From: a virus
IMG/VR virus record: IMGVR_UViG_3300038307_000034
Coordinates: 1 to 40,045 of that record
Reading direction: 5' to 3' (one strand)
DNA length: 40,045 nt
In this document: in pieces, positions 1 through 8,565 of the stretch
Position numbering within the stretch: the first letter of the stretch is position 1
Layout of the letters: every line of letters starts with the position of its first letter
The notes under the pieces: generated by a model
Told to the model about the DNA's origin: nothing
Database searches by the model: none
Seen by the model: only the letters and a program-made list of their open reading frames with translations
Program-made: the position numbers and the translations under genes

Positions 1-114
1 TAACCGTGAGGAACTTATCGGTCTTATTGATAAGGCAGCACAGCCTACACCTGAGCAGCAGAAGGCTCAAGAAGAGACTCGACAAGCTGAATTAGCTTTC
101 CAAGCCTCTCAAAC
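1..114 (+). repeat. Terminal overlap block A
   Basis: Identical over 114 bases to 35614-35727, inside the portal gene. Identity stops abruptly at base 115, where the diverged portal tail begins. Confidence 0.95.
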
Positions 115-475
115 AGCAGCGCTCGGTGGGCAAGCTAAGGAATCTGAAGCTAGGGCTGTTAAGCTGGCTGAAGAAGCTAAGGCTATACCTCAGGAACTTG
201 AGACTGACCGTATTAAAGCCATCACAACCAACCTTAAAGACGGTGCGGAGGATGACCGAGAGTTTGAACGTAGACTTAAAGTAGCAGACCGTATTCTTAA
301 AGAGAAAGAAATTGATAACAAACAGGCATTAGCCTTAAAAGGAGCATTAAATGGTATCCCAGCGCGACCTCCAGCAGGTAGTGGAGCAAATCAACCAGAG
401 TTACAGCAGGCTTTTGAAGCAAATAACCAAGCTAGAGGAGCAGGTGGCTCTATTAGGCAAGGCACAGGACTCTAA
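2..475 (+). CDS. Portal protein, C-terminal fragment (left-end allele)
   Basis: The reading frame is open from base 2 to the TAA at 473-475 and has no start, because the gene is cut by the window edge. The first 38 residues are identical to the portal protein encoded at 34022-36049 (bases 1-114 equal 35614-35727). After that the two tails are recognisably homologous but diverged: both contain RIKAITTN and an (E)FERR core. This copy ends with a Gly/Ala/Gln-rich tail. The fragment is the charged, coiled-coil-like end of the portal ring subunit that sits at the unique head vertex. It is best read as the same gene from a variant phage genome, seen again because the contig wraps around, and not as a second portal gene. 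Confidence 0.85.
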   Translation, partial: NREELIGLIDKAAQPTPEQQKAQEETRQAELAFQASQTAALGGQAKESEARAVKLAEEAKAIPQELETDRIKAITTNLKDGAEDDREFERRLKVADRILKEKEIDNKQALALKGALNGIPARPPAGSGANQPELQQAFEANNQARGAGGSIRQGTGL

Positions 476-512
476 TACCACAAAAACAACCAAAAGTAAA
501 GAAAAATCTTGA
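351..512 (+). CDS. Small coiled-coil protein overlapping the portal 3' end (left allele)
   Basis: A 53-residue ORF starts at ATG 351, seven bases after GGAG. It overlaps the last 125 bases of the portal frame. The first half reads as an amphipathic helix (DLQQVVEQINQSY...LEEQVALL) and the end is Lys/Thr-rich (TTKTTKSKEKS). A clear homologue of 49 residues lies at 39610-39759 with the same start MVS-RDLQ, the same VVEQINQSY and an identical end. Conservation in two variants with different surroundings supports real coding. The TGA stop lies inside the -35 hexamer of the next promoter. The function is unknown; its place between portal and head genes suggests a head or packaging accessory role. 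Confidence 0.7.
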   Translation: MVSQRDLQQVVEQINQSYSRLLKQITKLEEQVALLGKAQDSNTTKTTKSKEKS

Positions 513-798
513 CTTTTATGTAAAATTATGTTATAATAGGTAGTATAAATGACAGATAATGAATTAGAGCTGTACTTCAGGAACATGAACGAGCTATTCC
601 GTACTAAAGGATGGTTATCATTACTTGAAGAGATGCGGCTCAATATCCCTCTCATTAACTCCGTAGAGAAAACCAAAGACGAGGCTGACCTAAACTTCCG
701 TAAGGGTCAGTTGAACATCATAGGTACTTTACTTAATCTAGAAGAGACTACACGTATTGGACAAGAGGCCTCACAAGAGACCCCTGAGGACGATTACG
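476..798 (+). repeat. Terminal overlap block B
   Basis: 323 bases that match 39723-40045 with only about five differences seen by eye. It includes the head-gene promoter and most of the gene at 549-809. Confidence 0.95.
509..537 (+). promoter_or_regulatory. Sigma70 promoter for head genes (left copy)
   Basis: TTGACT (509-514) and TATAAT (532-537) are separated by exactly 17 bases. The -35 contains the TGA stop of the preceding small gene. The same promoter with the same spacing recurs at 39756-39784. A start of transcription near 544 would leave only about five bases before ATG 549. Confidence 0.85.
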
Positions 799-809
799 TA
801 CATGTTTAA
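549..809 (+). CDS. Conserved hypothetical head-region protein, possibly leaderless
   Basis: An 86-residue acidic, helix-rich protein (MTDNELELYFRNMNELF...). It begins about 11 bases after the -10 box of a consensus promoter and has no Shine-Dalgarno in that space, so the monocistronic transcript would be nearly leaderless. The right-end copy at 39796-40045 is nearly identical. Its last eight bases overlap the start of the next gene. No family is recognised. Its position between portal and scaffold suggests a role in head assembly or in controlling head-gene expression. Confidence 0.8.
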   Translation: MTDNELELYFRNMNELFRTKGWLSLLEEMRLNIPLINSVEKTKDEADLNFRKGQLNIIGTLLNLEETTRIGQEASQETPEDDYVHV

Positions 810-1032
810 GTTCTATGATTATAAATGTGACCTAGGGCACGTTAATGAACACATGGTCAAGGGTTCCCCAGATACACAGGTGTGTAAAACCTGCGGGGCT
901 CATGCGACCAGACAACTTTCCTCTCCTCGTTCTTCTTTAGACCCACACTCTGGCGACTTTGCTGGGGCAACAATAAAGTGGGCTAAGGATCATGAACGTA
1001 AGAGAGCAAAAGCAGAGAAGGCTAACCGATGA
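802..1032 (+). CDS. FmdB-like zinc-ribbon protein
   Basis: 76 residues starting MFKFYDYKCDLGHVNEHMV. Four metal ligands are visible as C...GH near residues 9-13 and CKTCG near 28-32, followed by an ATRQLSSPRS segment typical of FmdB-type zinc ribbons found near podovirus head genes. The frame is open upstream to 757, but ATG 802 is preferred because it begins with the zinc-ribbon sequence and overlaps the previous stop by only eight bases, with GAGGA upstream. The function in phage is not established; nucleic-acid binding or a structural role is possible. Confidence 0.75.
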   Translation: MFKFYDYKCDLGHVNEHMVKGSPDTQVCKTCGAHATRQLSSPRSSLDPHSGDFAGATIKWAKDHERKRAKAEKANR

Positions 1033-1086
1033 CTCGGAGCCTTTATTTTAGTTTCACCTCCATAATACCAAGGTACGGAGTTTAGT

Positions 1087-1911
1087 ATGGCAGCAGTTAT
1101 CCTCGATGAGGACTTTAACAAAGATGAGCGTTTTGATAGTTTAGATGATCTAACTCAGAACTCCGCAACCACACAGGAACCTCCGCAAGAGGACACCCCT
1201 GAGGCTACAGCAGAGACCACTGAGGATACAATCCCAGATAAGTACAGCGGTAAATCACTTGAAGATGTAGTTCGGATGCACCAAGAGGCTGAGAAGCTCC
1301 TAGGTCGTCAAAGCTCAGAAGTAGGTGACTTACGTAAAGTAGTCGATAGCTATATCAACACACAACTCAATGATCAGGAACCCGTAACGGCAACTGACGA
1401 CACAGATGAAGAAGTAGATTTCTATTCTGATCCTGAAAAGGCTATCAGTCGAGCAATTGAGAAACACCCTAAAGTACTGGAAGCAGAGCAAACATCACGC
1501 GCTTATCGTAAGCAAACTTCGATGGCCGCTTTACAGAAGGATCACCCAGAGATACCACAGATCGTTGCAGATCCTAAGTTCGCTGAGTGGATTCAAGCCT
1601 CTAAGATTAGGACTCGTTTGTTTGTACAGGCAGACCAACACTTTGACATGGAAGCGGCTGACGAACTCTTTTCTAACTGGAAAGAACGTACAGGTGCTAT
1701 CAATCAAACACTTCAGGCTGAGAAAGAGGGAAGACAGAAGGCTGTCAAGGAAGGGTCAACAGGTTACACTCGTGGTAATCCAGACTCTAGTTCTTCCAAA
1801 AAAATCTACAGACGAGCTGATATTATTAAACTTATGAAAACAGACCCAGAGCGTTACCTTGCTCTATCAGACGATATTCAATTAGCATACGCTGAGAAAC
1901 GGGTCAAATAA
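1087..1911 (+). CDS. Scaffolding protein
   Basis: A 274-residue, strongly acidic and Gln/Glu-rich protein directly upstream of the major capsid gene, which is the usual place of the capsid assembly protein in T7- and P22-like phages. The first third is low-complexity and acidic (DEDFNKDERFDSLDDL, then repeated PE/TE stretches). The rest is predicted helical (KSLEDVVRMHQEAEKLLGRQ), with basic residues near the end (KKIYRRADIIKL). Scaffold is expected to guide procapsid assembly inside the shell and leave before DNA filling. The identification rests on position and composition, not on a sequence motif. Confidence 0.8.
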   Translation: MAAVILDEDFNKDERFDSLDDLTQNSATTQEPPQEDTPEATAETTEDTIPDKYSGKSLEDVVRMHQEAEKLLGRQSSEVGDLRKVVDSYINTQLNDQEPVTATDDTDEEVDFYSDPEKAISRAIEKHPKVLEAEQTSRAYRKQTSMAALQKDHPEIPQIVADPKFAEWIQASKIRTRLFVQADQHFDMEAADELFSNWKERTGAINQTLQAEKEGRQKAVKEGSTGYTRGNPDSSSSKKIYRRADIIKLMKTDPERYLALSDDIQLAYAEKRVK

Positions 1912-1936
1912 CCTTACATTATAGAGAGAATTAAAA

Positions 1937-2890
1937 ATGGCTACTTCAGTATATCCCGCACAAGGCGGTGCCGTAGACAACACTAGCGCAGCATCATTCA
2001 TCCCCGAAATTTGGTCCGATGAAGTTATTGCAGCTTATGAGAAATCTTTAGTCTTAGCTCCTTTGACTAAGAAGATTGCAATGCAAGGCAAGAAGGGTGA
2101 TACTATTCACATCCCTAAGCCTACTCGTGGTGTAGCTTCTGCTAAAGCAGAGAACACCGCAGTAACTATCCAGAATGCTGTTGAGTCAGAAGTTCTAGTA
2201 ACTATTGACAAGCACTTTGAATATTCACGTTTGATTGAGGATATCACCAACGTACAAGCCTTGGCTTCCCTTCGTCAGTTCTACACTGGTGATGCTGGTT
2301 ACGCCCTTGGTAAGCAGGTTGATGATGACCTATTCACACTAGGTAAGAAGTTTGGTGACGGTAATGGCACCTCTTGGGCTACCTCAGCAGCTTTCTACAA
2401 TGATGCATCTAGCGGTACTACTGCTTATGCTGCTGACACTGTAGCCGCTGGTGATGCCTTCTCCGATGCTTTCCTACGTGACATGATCCAGAAGATGGAT
2501 GACAGTGACGCACCTATGGACGGTCGTTCTCTAGTAATCCCACCTAGTCTACGTAACGCCATCATGGGTATTGATCGTTATGTGTCTTCTGACTTCGTAA
2601 ATGGCCAAGGTGTTGTTAATGGCAAGATTGGTGAGTTGTATGGTGTGGATATTTATGTATCTACCAACTGCCCTACTCTAGAATCTGCTGCTGATAACTC
2701 TGCTGGCGGTGCTGTCCGAGGTGCTCTATTGTGCCATAAGGACACCATGGTACTTGCAGAGCAGCAGGGTGTACGTTCACAGACTCAGTACAAGCAAGAG
2801 TTCTTAGGTACATTGTACACTGCTGACCGTTTGTACGGTACTCAGGTACTACGTCCAGAGACAGGTTTTGTACTGGCTGTTAACGGTTAG
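1937..2890 (+). CDS. Major capsid protein
   Basis: 317 residues, located after the scaffold gene and before a strong terminator. The N-terminal part (IPEIWSDEVIAAYEKSLVLAPL, then KGDTIHIPKPTRG, then IDKHFEYSRLIEDI) is typical of HK97-fold coat proteins in marine podoviruses, with an E-loop-like region near residues 50-70 and a later RTPHI-like PETGFVLAVNG end. It forms the icosahedral shell. It ends 20 bases before the terminator stem, so this gene closes the first head-gene transcription unit. Confidence 0.9.
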   Translation: MATSVYPAQGGAVDNTSAASFIPEIWSDEVIAAYEKSLVLAPLTKKIAMQGKKGDTIHIPKPTRGVASAKAENTAVTIQNAVESEVLVTIDKHFEYSRLIEDITNVQALASLRQFYTGDAGYALGKQVDDDLFTLGKKFGDGNGTSWATSAAFYNDASSGTTAYAADTVAAGDAFSDAFLRDMIQKMDDSDAPMDGRSLVIPPSLRNAIMGIDRYVSSDFVNGQGVVNGKIGELYGVDIYVSTNCPTLESAADNSAGGAVRGALLCHKDTMVLAEQQGVRSQTQYKQEFLGTLYTADRLYGTQVLRPETGFVLAVNG

Positions 2891-2909
2891 TCATTACTGT
2901 AAACACAAG

Positions 2910-2934
2910 AGGAGTCGAAAGGCTCCTTTTTTTT
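2910..2934 (+). terminator. Rho-independent terminator after the capsid gene
   Basis: The stem AGGAGTC (2910-2916) pairs with GGCTCCT (2921-2927) through a GAAA tetraloop, with one G-U pair, and runs into eight T residues. It lies 20 bases after the capsid stop and would reduce read-through into the tail-fibre gene. Confidence 0.9.
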
Positions 2935-2958
2935 CTTTCTAAACAGTGGTAATAACAA

Positions 2959-5844
2959 ATGGCTATATTTCGCGGTACAGGAGGTTCAGGGGATTCAACT
3001 CAGGACTCCTCTCTAAACGAAGTAACACAACAAGCGGTCAACGCAGCTAGCAGTGCCTCGGCAGCCACCCTCGCAGCATCAACATCAACGACTAAAGCAT
3101 CTGAGGCCGCAGCATCCGCAGCTACTGCTACGACTAAAGCAACTACTGCTACAACTCAAGCATCTACTGCAACTGCTAAAGCTGGTGAAGCAAGCATAAG
3201 TGCAGCCGCATCAGCCGCAGACTTACTGCTAACTAACGCTGATGTAGTATCCGCAGAGGCAGCTAAGGTATCAGCGCAAGCAGCCGAAGCAATAACACTA
3301 TCAGCAGAAGCTGATGCTCAGACCTTTGCCAGTAATGCTGCTGCCTCTGGTGCTGCGGCTATCCAGTATGCCAACCTTGCAAACGCTCAAGCACTATCCG
3401 CCACAGCGTCTGCCAGCACAGCAACCACACAAGCGAGCAATGCGGCCAGTTCTGCAAGTTCTGCGAGTGGTTCAGCAAGTACAGCGACTACTCAGGCGAG
3501 TACAGCTACCACTCAGGCGAGTACAGCAACCACAAAGGCAAGTGAAGCCGCAGCATCTGCAACAGCCGCTAATATCTCTAAGTTAGCAGCAGCCAGTTCA
3601 GCGAATGACATTAATGTTGCAGCCATAGACGCCTCAATCTCAGACACAGCCGTAGACGTTTTCATCTACGACACAAGCAAAGACAGTGACGGTGGAGCAT
3701 GGCGTAAGCGTACACAAGCAACCTCTTGGTACAACGAGACATTGAACACTAGCACAAGGGGTTCACGTAAAGAGTTCCCCAGCGTTGCTGTGATTGTCGC
3801 TGAGGGTGGCAAGGTCAAGATATACGATGGTGATGACCCGTCAATGCCTATGTGGATGGTTTTTGAGGGTGGCGGTAGTAGCTTTAGCAATCACACGATG
3901 TTAGGCCAGAATAATAATGTTGAAGCCGTAGCAATCCGTAATGGTGTTATGGGTGCAGTAAAAAATGGCGGTCAAGCCTTAGTTTTGATAGATTTTCTTA
4001 AAGAAACCTCTGAAATTCTTAGGCAGTCAAATGATGATGGTATGAGAGGTTTTCATACAACCAAAGAATTAGCAAAACGCAATATACAATCTGGGGAGCA
4101 TCACGGAACTTTACGCCAATTATGTAACAACAACGGCAACGACATAGCAATGACCGTCCTACCCAATGCCCCCATAGACTCTGCAACAGGCTTACCCATT
4201 CCAACGATTGCAGTTGCAACGGATGGTGGTGTGAGTGTGATTAAGGATGATGGGAGTGTGGTTGATATAACTAACACAAGTGGTGACGCATACGAAAAAA
4301 CCAAACTCATATCTTTTACAGAAGATAATAGGTTGCGGTTTGTTATGGATTCAACGGCTTGGCGTTTCTATAGGACACATAATATACCCACAACCGATAC
4401 GAGTATAAGCAACTGGTCTAACGTAGGGCATGGAATACAATTGAATAGTACAGGGGATTACTCTGGGTTTGCATACATCCCTAACTCCACTAGCGGCACC
4501 CAACAAGCAACTAAGGATGCTATAGGCACCAATAAAGGCGTAATTACCTTTATCGAAAACACAAGTAATTACGCAAACTCCTCAGTAGCCTACATCACCT
4601 CAGACTACTCAACAGGCTACATGGTAGGCGACATAAAACTAGCCGCACTCAGCGACACGGATGATACTGATGTGGTGGGTAGTGAGTTGGTGACTAATGG
4701 TGATATTACTAGCGGATATACAGGCTGGAGTCAAGGCAACCCTAGTTCATTATCTATAAGCGGTGGCGCTTTAGTAGTCACTGGCGTAGGCACAGGCTAC
4801 CCGTCAGCCCAGCAGCTTATTACTGTTGAAGTAGGCAAGACATACACAGTATCTGGCCAAATATCCAGATCAGGTAACTACTCTGCTAGAGTTGAGTCAA
4901 ATCAACCAGCGTGGCTTAACCATTTTAGTACCAGTAGCTCGACAATGGTTAACTTTTCCTCAACATTTACCGCTATAACTACTTCTCTTGACCTTAGATT
5001 TACAATTATGGGAACAGCTGTTAGTTCTTCTCACTCGCTATCTATAGACAACATCTCAGTACGCCTAGCCGACTCAGACCGCAGCGTCAACGGAAACGGC
5101 CTTGCAGTACACGGCACGATTACCAAAGACCCAGTGGCAACGGGTGCTGATCTTGTGGCGTACAGTTTCGGCGCTACAGGCGGTACAGCTATTGTAACAA
5201 ACGCCTTAATAGACCCAGCGTTTGTGGCTCCTACAGGTGATATGTCGTTCATGTTCTGGGCTACTTCTCGGGTATCTGACTCGGAACTATTCACTATAGG
5301 TGCTACTAATACATCAACGCCAGCTAACGGAATACACGTATGGGCTAACGCAAACCAACTTAAATGCCACTGGGCTAGCACTGGAATTTATTCAGGCACT
5401 AGTGATCTAACTACAGCCTCACAGTTTATTTGTGTTCTACGTAGGGGGTCTGTGCTGGAACTCTATATTGACGGTACGCTAAGAAACTCTTTGACCAATA
5501 GCACAGCAATCACTGAAACAGGCTTAACTATAGGTAATGGCTACTATGGTGGAGGTGGTGATGATATGGCCCTATTCCGAATCTCAGCCACAGCCCCAAC
5601 AGCAGCCCAGATCAAGACGATCTACGAAGCAGAGAAGCCTTTGTTCCAAGAGAACGCTCAAGCAACTCTCTACGGCACATCGGATGCTGTCACAGCCTTA
5701 GCACATGACTCTGATACTAACTTACTACACGTAGGCACAAGCTCAGGTCGCTCAGTGTTCCAAGGATTACGCAGAGTAGATAACACAACAACCGCAGTTG
5801 GTGCAGCTATTTCAGCGTCCAATGGCTTAATAGTGGAAGATTGA
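2959..5844 (+). CDS. Long tail fibre / adhesin with LamG-like domain
   Basis: A 961-residue fibre. Residues 25-205 are an Ala/Ser/Thr-rich heptad-like repeat region (TTQASTATTQAS...) expected to form a trimeric shaft. A mixed beta region follows. Near 573-705 is a carbohydrate-binding-module-like unit (ELVTNGDITSGYTGW ... GKTYTVSGQIS ... SLSIDNISVRL). Near 730-885 is a concanavalin/LamG-like unit (MSFMFWATS ... LELYIDGTLRNS ... DDMALFRIS). These are known glycan-binding folds, so a receptor-binding role is inferred. There is no clear T7 gp17 anchor at the N terminus, so the way it attaches to the tail is unknown. It follows the capsid terminator and no strong promoter is seen in the gap. Confidence 0.85.
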   Translation: MAIFRGTGGSGDSTQDSSLNEVTQQAVNAASSASAATLAASTSTTKASEAAASAATATTKATTATTQASTATAKAGEASISAAASAADLLLTNADVVSAEAAKVSAQAAEAITLSAEADAQTFASNAAASGAAAIQYANLANAQALSATASASTATTQASNAASSASSASGSASTATTQASTATTQASTATTKASEAAASATAANISKLAAASSANDINVAAIDASISDTAVDVFIYDTSKDSDGGAWRKRTQATSWYNETLNTSTRGSRKEFPSVAVIVAEGGKVKIYDGDDPSMPMWMVFEGGGSSFSNHTMLGQNNNVEAVAIRNGVMGAVKNGGQALVLIDFLKETSEILRQSNDDGMRGFHTTKELAKRNIQSGEHHGTLRQLCNNNGNDIAMTVLPNAPIDSATGLPIPTIAVATDGGVSVIKDDGSVVDITNTSGDAYEKTKLISFTEDNRLRFVMDSTAWRFYRTHNIPTTDTSISNWSNVGHGIQLNSTGDYSGFAYIPNSTSGTQQATKDAIGTNKGVITFIENTSNYANSSVAYITSDYSTGYMVGDIKLAALSDTDDTDVVGSELVTNGDITSGYTGWSQGNPSSLSISGGALVVTGVGTGYPSAQQLITVEVGKTYTVSGQISRSGNYSARVESNQPAWLNHFSTSSSTMVNFSSTFTAITTSLDLRFTIMGTAVSSSHSLSIDNISVRLADSDRSVNGNGLAVHGTITKDPVATGADLVAYSFGATGGTAIVTNALIDPAFVAPTGDMSFMFWATSRVSDSELFTIGATNTSTPANGIHVWANANQLKCHWASTGIYSGTSDLTTASQFICVLRRGSVLELYIDGTLRNSLTNSTAITETGLTIGNGYYGGGGDDMALFRISATAPTAAQIKTIYEAEKPLFQENAQATLYGTSDAVTALAHDSDTNLLHVGTSSGRSVFQGLRRVDNTTTAVGAAISASNGLIVED

Positions 5845-5846
5845 TT

Positions 5847-6812
5847 ATGACTGTAAAAATTACAAAAGCGGCTCTAAACCTACGCGAAGAACTAGCCGAT
5901 CTTCGCAAGCCCAGTGGTATCGCAGGGGAGGCTCTACTAAGGGCTGACTCTGTGCAGGAGCAGCGTGATCTGATTGGTGCTGGACGTAAGAACCTTATTA
6001 TTAATGGTGCAATGCAGGTTAGTCAAAGGGGCGACTATACAAGTGCTACCACAGTAAACGGTAGTTATTATCAAGACAGGTGGTCATCATTCGTTACAGT
6101 TGTCACAGCAACAACACAAACAATAACAGCAAATCAGCCTAACGGACTCAATGGAACGTCTATCAAGTACACAGCCACAAGCGCAGCCACAGGCTATATA
6201 GGTGGTCGACAACTTTTAGAGGACTACGCTAACTTACATGGGCGGCAGGTCACTGCATCGGCATGGGTTAAAAGTAATATGACAGAAGCTGGACTGTACA
6301 TATCTGATGGAACTAATGCGTTTTACTCGGGTAGGCATAGTGGCTCTGGGGCATGGGAAAAGCTGACTGTAACACTCACTGTTCCAACTGGGGGTAGTGC
6401 ATTAGGTGTATATCCTATTACCTATGATGGCTCTAATACAGCCCATGCTATTGGCGACTACATTGAGTTCACTCAAGTACAACTAGAACTAGGCTCAGTA
6501 GCCACAGACTTCGAGCATCGGAGTTACGGTGAAGAGTTGGCGTTGTGTCAGAGGTACTTTTGGAGATGGGATCATGACTCAGGTATCAGTAATGGTGTTT
6601 ATGCGTCAGCTCTTTACGATACAGGTAATCATAGGGACACGGTTACTTTTCCTGTAACCCTGAGAACTAGCCCCACGGTGACTTTCTTGAACGGAACAGG
6701 GAGTTGTATTGTTGATTATCGCTCTCCTTCCAATATTGGCTTTTATGGCACTTCCCCATTTAGGTGGGATGACACAACGGCTGGTTACATAGCAGCAGAC
6801 GCGGAGCTATAA
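5847..6812 (+). CDS. Second tail fibre / receptor-binding protein
   Basis: 321 residues from ATG 5847, three bases after the previous stop (the frame is also open from a TTG at 5841). After a short helical stretch it shows RKNLIINGAMQVSQRGDY, then YYQDRWSS, and later ITYDGSNTAHAIGDYIEFTQVQLELGSVATDFEHRSYGEEL. This is the jelly-roll fibre domain seen at the tips of many phage fibres (NLIxNGxMxVxQRG...DRW...EFTQVQLE). The C-terminal 90 residues are a separate beta domain. It likely pairs with the long fibre and the downstream accessory gene in host recognition. Confidence 0.8.
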   Translation: MTVKITKAALNLREELADLRKPSGIAGEALLRADSVQEQRDLIGAGRKNLIINGAMQVSQRGDYTSATTVNGSYYQDRWSSFVTVVTATTQTITANQPNGLNGTSIKYTATSAATGYIGGRQLLEDYANLHGRQVTASAWVKSNMTEAGLYISDGTNAFYSGRHSGSGAWEKLTVTLTVPTGGSALGVYPITYDGSNTAHAIGDYIEFTQVQLELGSVATDFEHRSYGEELALCQRYFWRWDHDSGISNGVYASALYDTGNHRDTVTFPVTLRTSPTVTFLNGTGSCIVDYRSPSNIGFYGTSPFRWDDTTAGYIAADAEL

Positions 6813-6813
6813 C

Positions 6814-7494
6814 ATGACTATTCAAACAGTAAAACTTCAAGAACACGGTTATCTCGTTAACGGCACTATGTCTGTACCTAACGACCCAGCTAACCGCCAC
6901 TACCAACTAATCCTTGATTGGATTAACGATGGCAACCTACCCGAAGGTGCTGACATTATCGAACCTGATTATGTAGCACTACGCACTGGCCCAGAGGGTT
7001 ACGCAGCGACAGGTGAGCAGTTAGGAATGATTGCAGATGGCACTCAAGCCGCACACGTAGCCGAAGTCAAAGCGAAGTTCCCTAAGACCATAACAGGTGG
7101 CGTGACCATTGGTGATGTTCCGCAGGAGCTACTAGCCGCAGCCGCAGATAAGTTATTCGCACAGCAACTAGCAGCCTATAAGCAAGCCACAGCTCGACTA
7201 GAGCAGTACGTGGTTGCCGATGGTCGCCCTGAGCTAACAGAAATGCAGCCTACGGGTGAGCAAGTCTGGAACGAGGAAACAATGGAGATGGATGACGTAA
7301 TGCACGAAGTTGTTGTGCAGAGTGCCATTGAAGCCGTTGAGCCTACTGTTGAGCAGACTGTTTACTCTGACGACATTGACGCAGAGCCTACCGTTGAGAC
7401 AGTCACTAATCCATTGATTGTGGAAGATGAAGCTGAACGAGCCGCAGCGCAAGGTGTGGTTGATGCTACGCCTAATGAAGTTAAGGGTGGCTAA
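6814..7494 (+). CDS. Fibre-associated hypothetical protein
   Basis: 226 residues (MTIQTVKLQEHGYLVNGTMSVPNDPANRHYQLILDWINDGNLPEGAD...). The opening half resembles short accessory or chaperone proteins encoded next to phage fibres, with the typical 'Y..I..W...GN.P' pattern. The second half is acidic with Glu/Val/Thr repeats (VEPTVEQTV, AEPTVETV), likely flexible. It begins one base after the fibre stop and abuts the next gene, so it is co-expressed with both. The function is inferred from position only. Confidence 0.6.
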   Translation: MTIQTVKLQEHGYLVNGTMSVPNDPANRHYQLILDWINDGNLPEGADIIEPDYVALRTGPEGYAATGEQLGMIADGTQAAHVAEVKAKFPKTITGGVTIGDVPQELLAAAADKLFAQQLAAYKQATARLEQYVVADGRPELTEMQPTGEQVWNEETMEMDDVMHEVVVQSAIEAVEPTVEQTVYSDDIDAEPTVETVTNPLIVEDEAERAAAQGVVDATPNEVKGG

Positions 7495-7929
7495 ATGTTA
7501 ATCGAGCTAGCAGCAGCCAATGCGGCCTTTTCTATCATCAAGAAAACTCTCTGTAATGGTAAAGAGTTGCTTGATGCTGGTAAGGCTGTCACCGACTACT
7601 TCGGAGCTTCCAGTGCCATTAACAAAGAGGTTGCGTCTAAGGGTAAAACTAACGCACTAGAAGCTTACCAAGCTCAACAGCAGTTAATGCGGCAAGAAGA
7701 AGAACTAAAGCAAATGCTCAACAAACAATCCATGATGGGATACCACGACTTCTTACAGTTCAAAGCGCAGTTTGCTAGAGATCAGAAAGAAGCAGTTAAG
7801 GCTAGGGCACGTAAGAAGTACCAAAGGCAACAGGCTATGGAAGAAGCATTAACTCTAGGCATAAAAGTTATGGCTGGCTTATTGGTAACAATGGCGGCAC
7901 TTTTTGGTGCAGCTATCTATCTGAGATGA
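7495..7929 (+). CDS. Membrane-anchored coiled-coil protein (lysis region)
   Basis: 144 residues: a short hydrophobic N terminus (LIELAAANAAFSIIKKTL), a long basic coiled coil (residues 55-115), then one C-terminal transmembrane segment (LGIKVMAGLLVTMAALFGAAIYLR). Its stop overlaps the next start as ATGA. Proteins of this pattern are common beside holins in marine podoviruses. It could be part of the lysis apparatus or an internal virion accessory. No catalytic motif is present. Confidence 0.6.
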   Translation: MLIELAAANAAFSIIKKTLCNGKELLDAGKAVTDYFGASSAINKEVASKGKTNALEAYQAQQQLMRQEEELKQMLNKQSMMGYHDFLQFKAQFARDQKEAVKARARKKYQRQQAMEEALTLGIKVMAGLLVTMAALFGAAIYLR

Positions 7930-8201
7930 TTATGATGGAACAGAGGTTCGACAGGCTGGAAGCTAAGCTAGATAAGTTAGCAGATGCTATGGTTAAACTA
8001 GTGGAGATTGACACAAAGATTGATGGTCTTCTTAAACACAATAACACACAGGACAGTAGGCTCAATAAACATTCAGAGACTATTGATAATCACGCTGTTA
8101 AACTGGCTACAGTATCTAAAGCGGCTGGAGGCAACGAGTGGTTCATTCGTATTCTCATAGCTGCTTTGGTTACTGGTCTAGCATTTATGCTGAGGAGTTA
8201 A
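7926..8201 (+). CDS. XhlA-like small membrane protein
   Basis: 91 residues with an N-terminal heptad coiled coil (RFDRLEAKLDKLADAMVKLVEIDTKIDGLL), a short polar linker and one C-terminal transmembrane helix (WFIRILIAALVTGLAFMLRS). This is the architecture of XhlA-type holin-accessory proteins. ATG 7926 overlaps the preceding stop; ATG 7932 is an alternative start. It sits between a second membrane protein and the 3-TM holin, which supports a lysis role. Confidence 0.6.
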   Translation: MIMMEQRFDRLEAKLDKLADAMVKLVEIDTKIDGLLKHNNTQDSRLNKHSETIDNHAVKLATVSKAAGGNEWFIRILIAALVTGLAFMLRS

Positions 8202-8205
8202 TACG

Positions 8206-8565
8206 ATGGGTATACTGAGTACAATATTCGGCAGTGGTGACGTAATCACTAAAGGTTTAGACTTGATTGATGACGCATATACCTCTGATGTAGAGATGCT
8301 TGAAGCTAAGACCAAAGCCAAGGCTGATTTAATGCTGGCTTATGCTCCATTCAAGATAGCCCAACGCTACCTAGCTTTGATGTTTGGTGGTACTTATATC
8401 AGCACTTATATAACTGTAATAGTCATGACCTTCTTAGGTAAAGATGTTACAGGCGTACAAGGTATACTGGCAGAGTTTCAAATAGATTGGATAATGTTAT
8501 CAATTGTAATGTTCTACTTTGGTGGTGGTCTAGCAGATAGCGTAATGAAGAAAGGTAACAAATGA
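8206..8565 (+). CDS. Holin, 3-TM (GTA-type) family
   Basis: 119 residues. An amphipathic N terminus (GILSTIFGSGDVITKGLDLIDDAYTS), then KAKADLMLAYAPFKIAQRYLALMFGG leads into hydrophobic segments at about 55-78 and 93-112, and the end is basic (KKGNK). The pattern fits the 3-TM holin family found in gene transfer agents and marine phages. It would permeabilise the inner membrane so that the two cytoplasmic lytic enzymes, encoded far away on the other strand, can reach the cell wall. It overlaps the next gene by four bases (ATGA). Confidence 0.75.
   Translation: MGILSTIFGSGDVITKGLDLIDDAYTSDVEMLEAKTKAKADLMLAYAPFKIAQRYLALMFGGTYISTYITVIVMTFLGKDVTGVQGILAEFQIDWIMLSIVMFYFGGGLADSVMKKGNK

Noticed and set aside
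2-475. Second, separate portal-type gene
   Set aside because: Exact identity with the right-end portal for 114 bases at the window edge fits a wrap-around of the contig better than two genes in one phage.
401-676. 91-codon minus-strand ORF at the left end, repeated at 39699-39923
   Set aside because: It is the opposite strand of the conserved promoter and head gene; its apparent conservation only mirrors that region.
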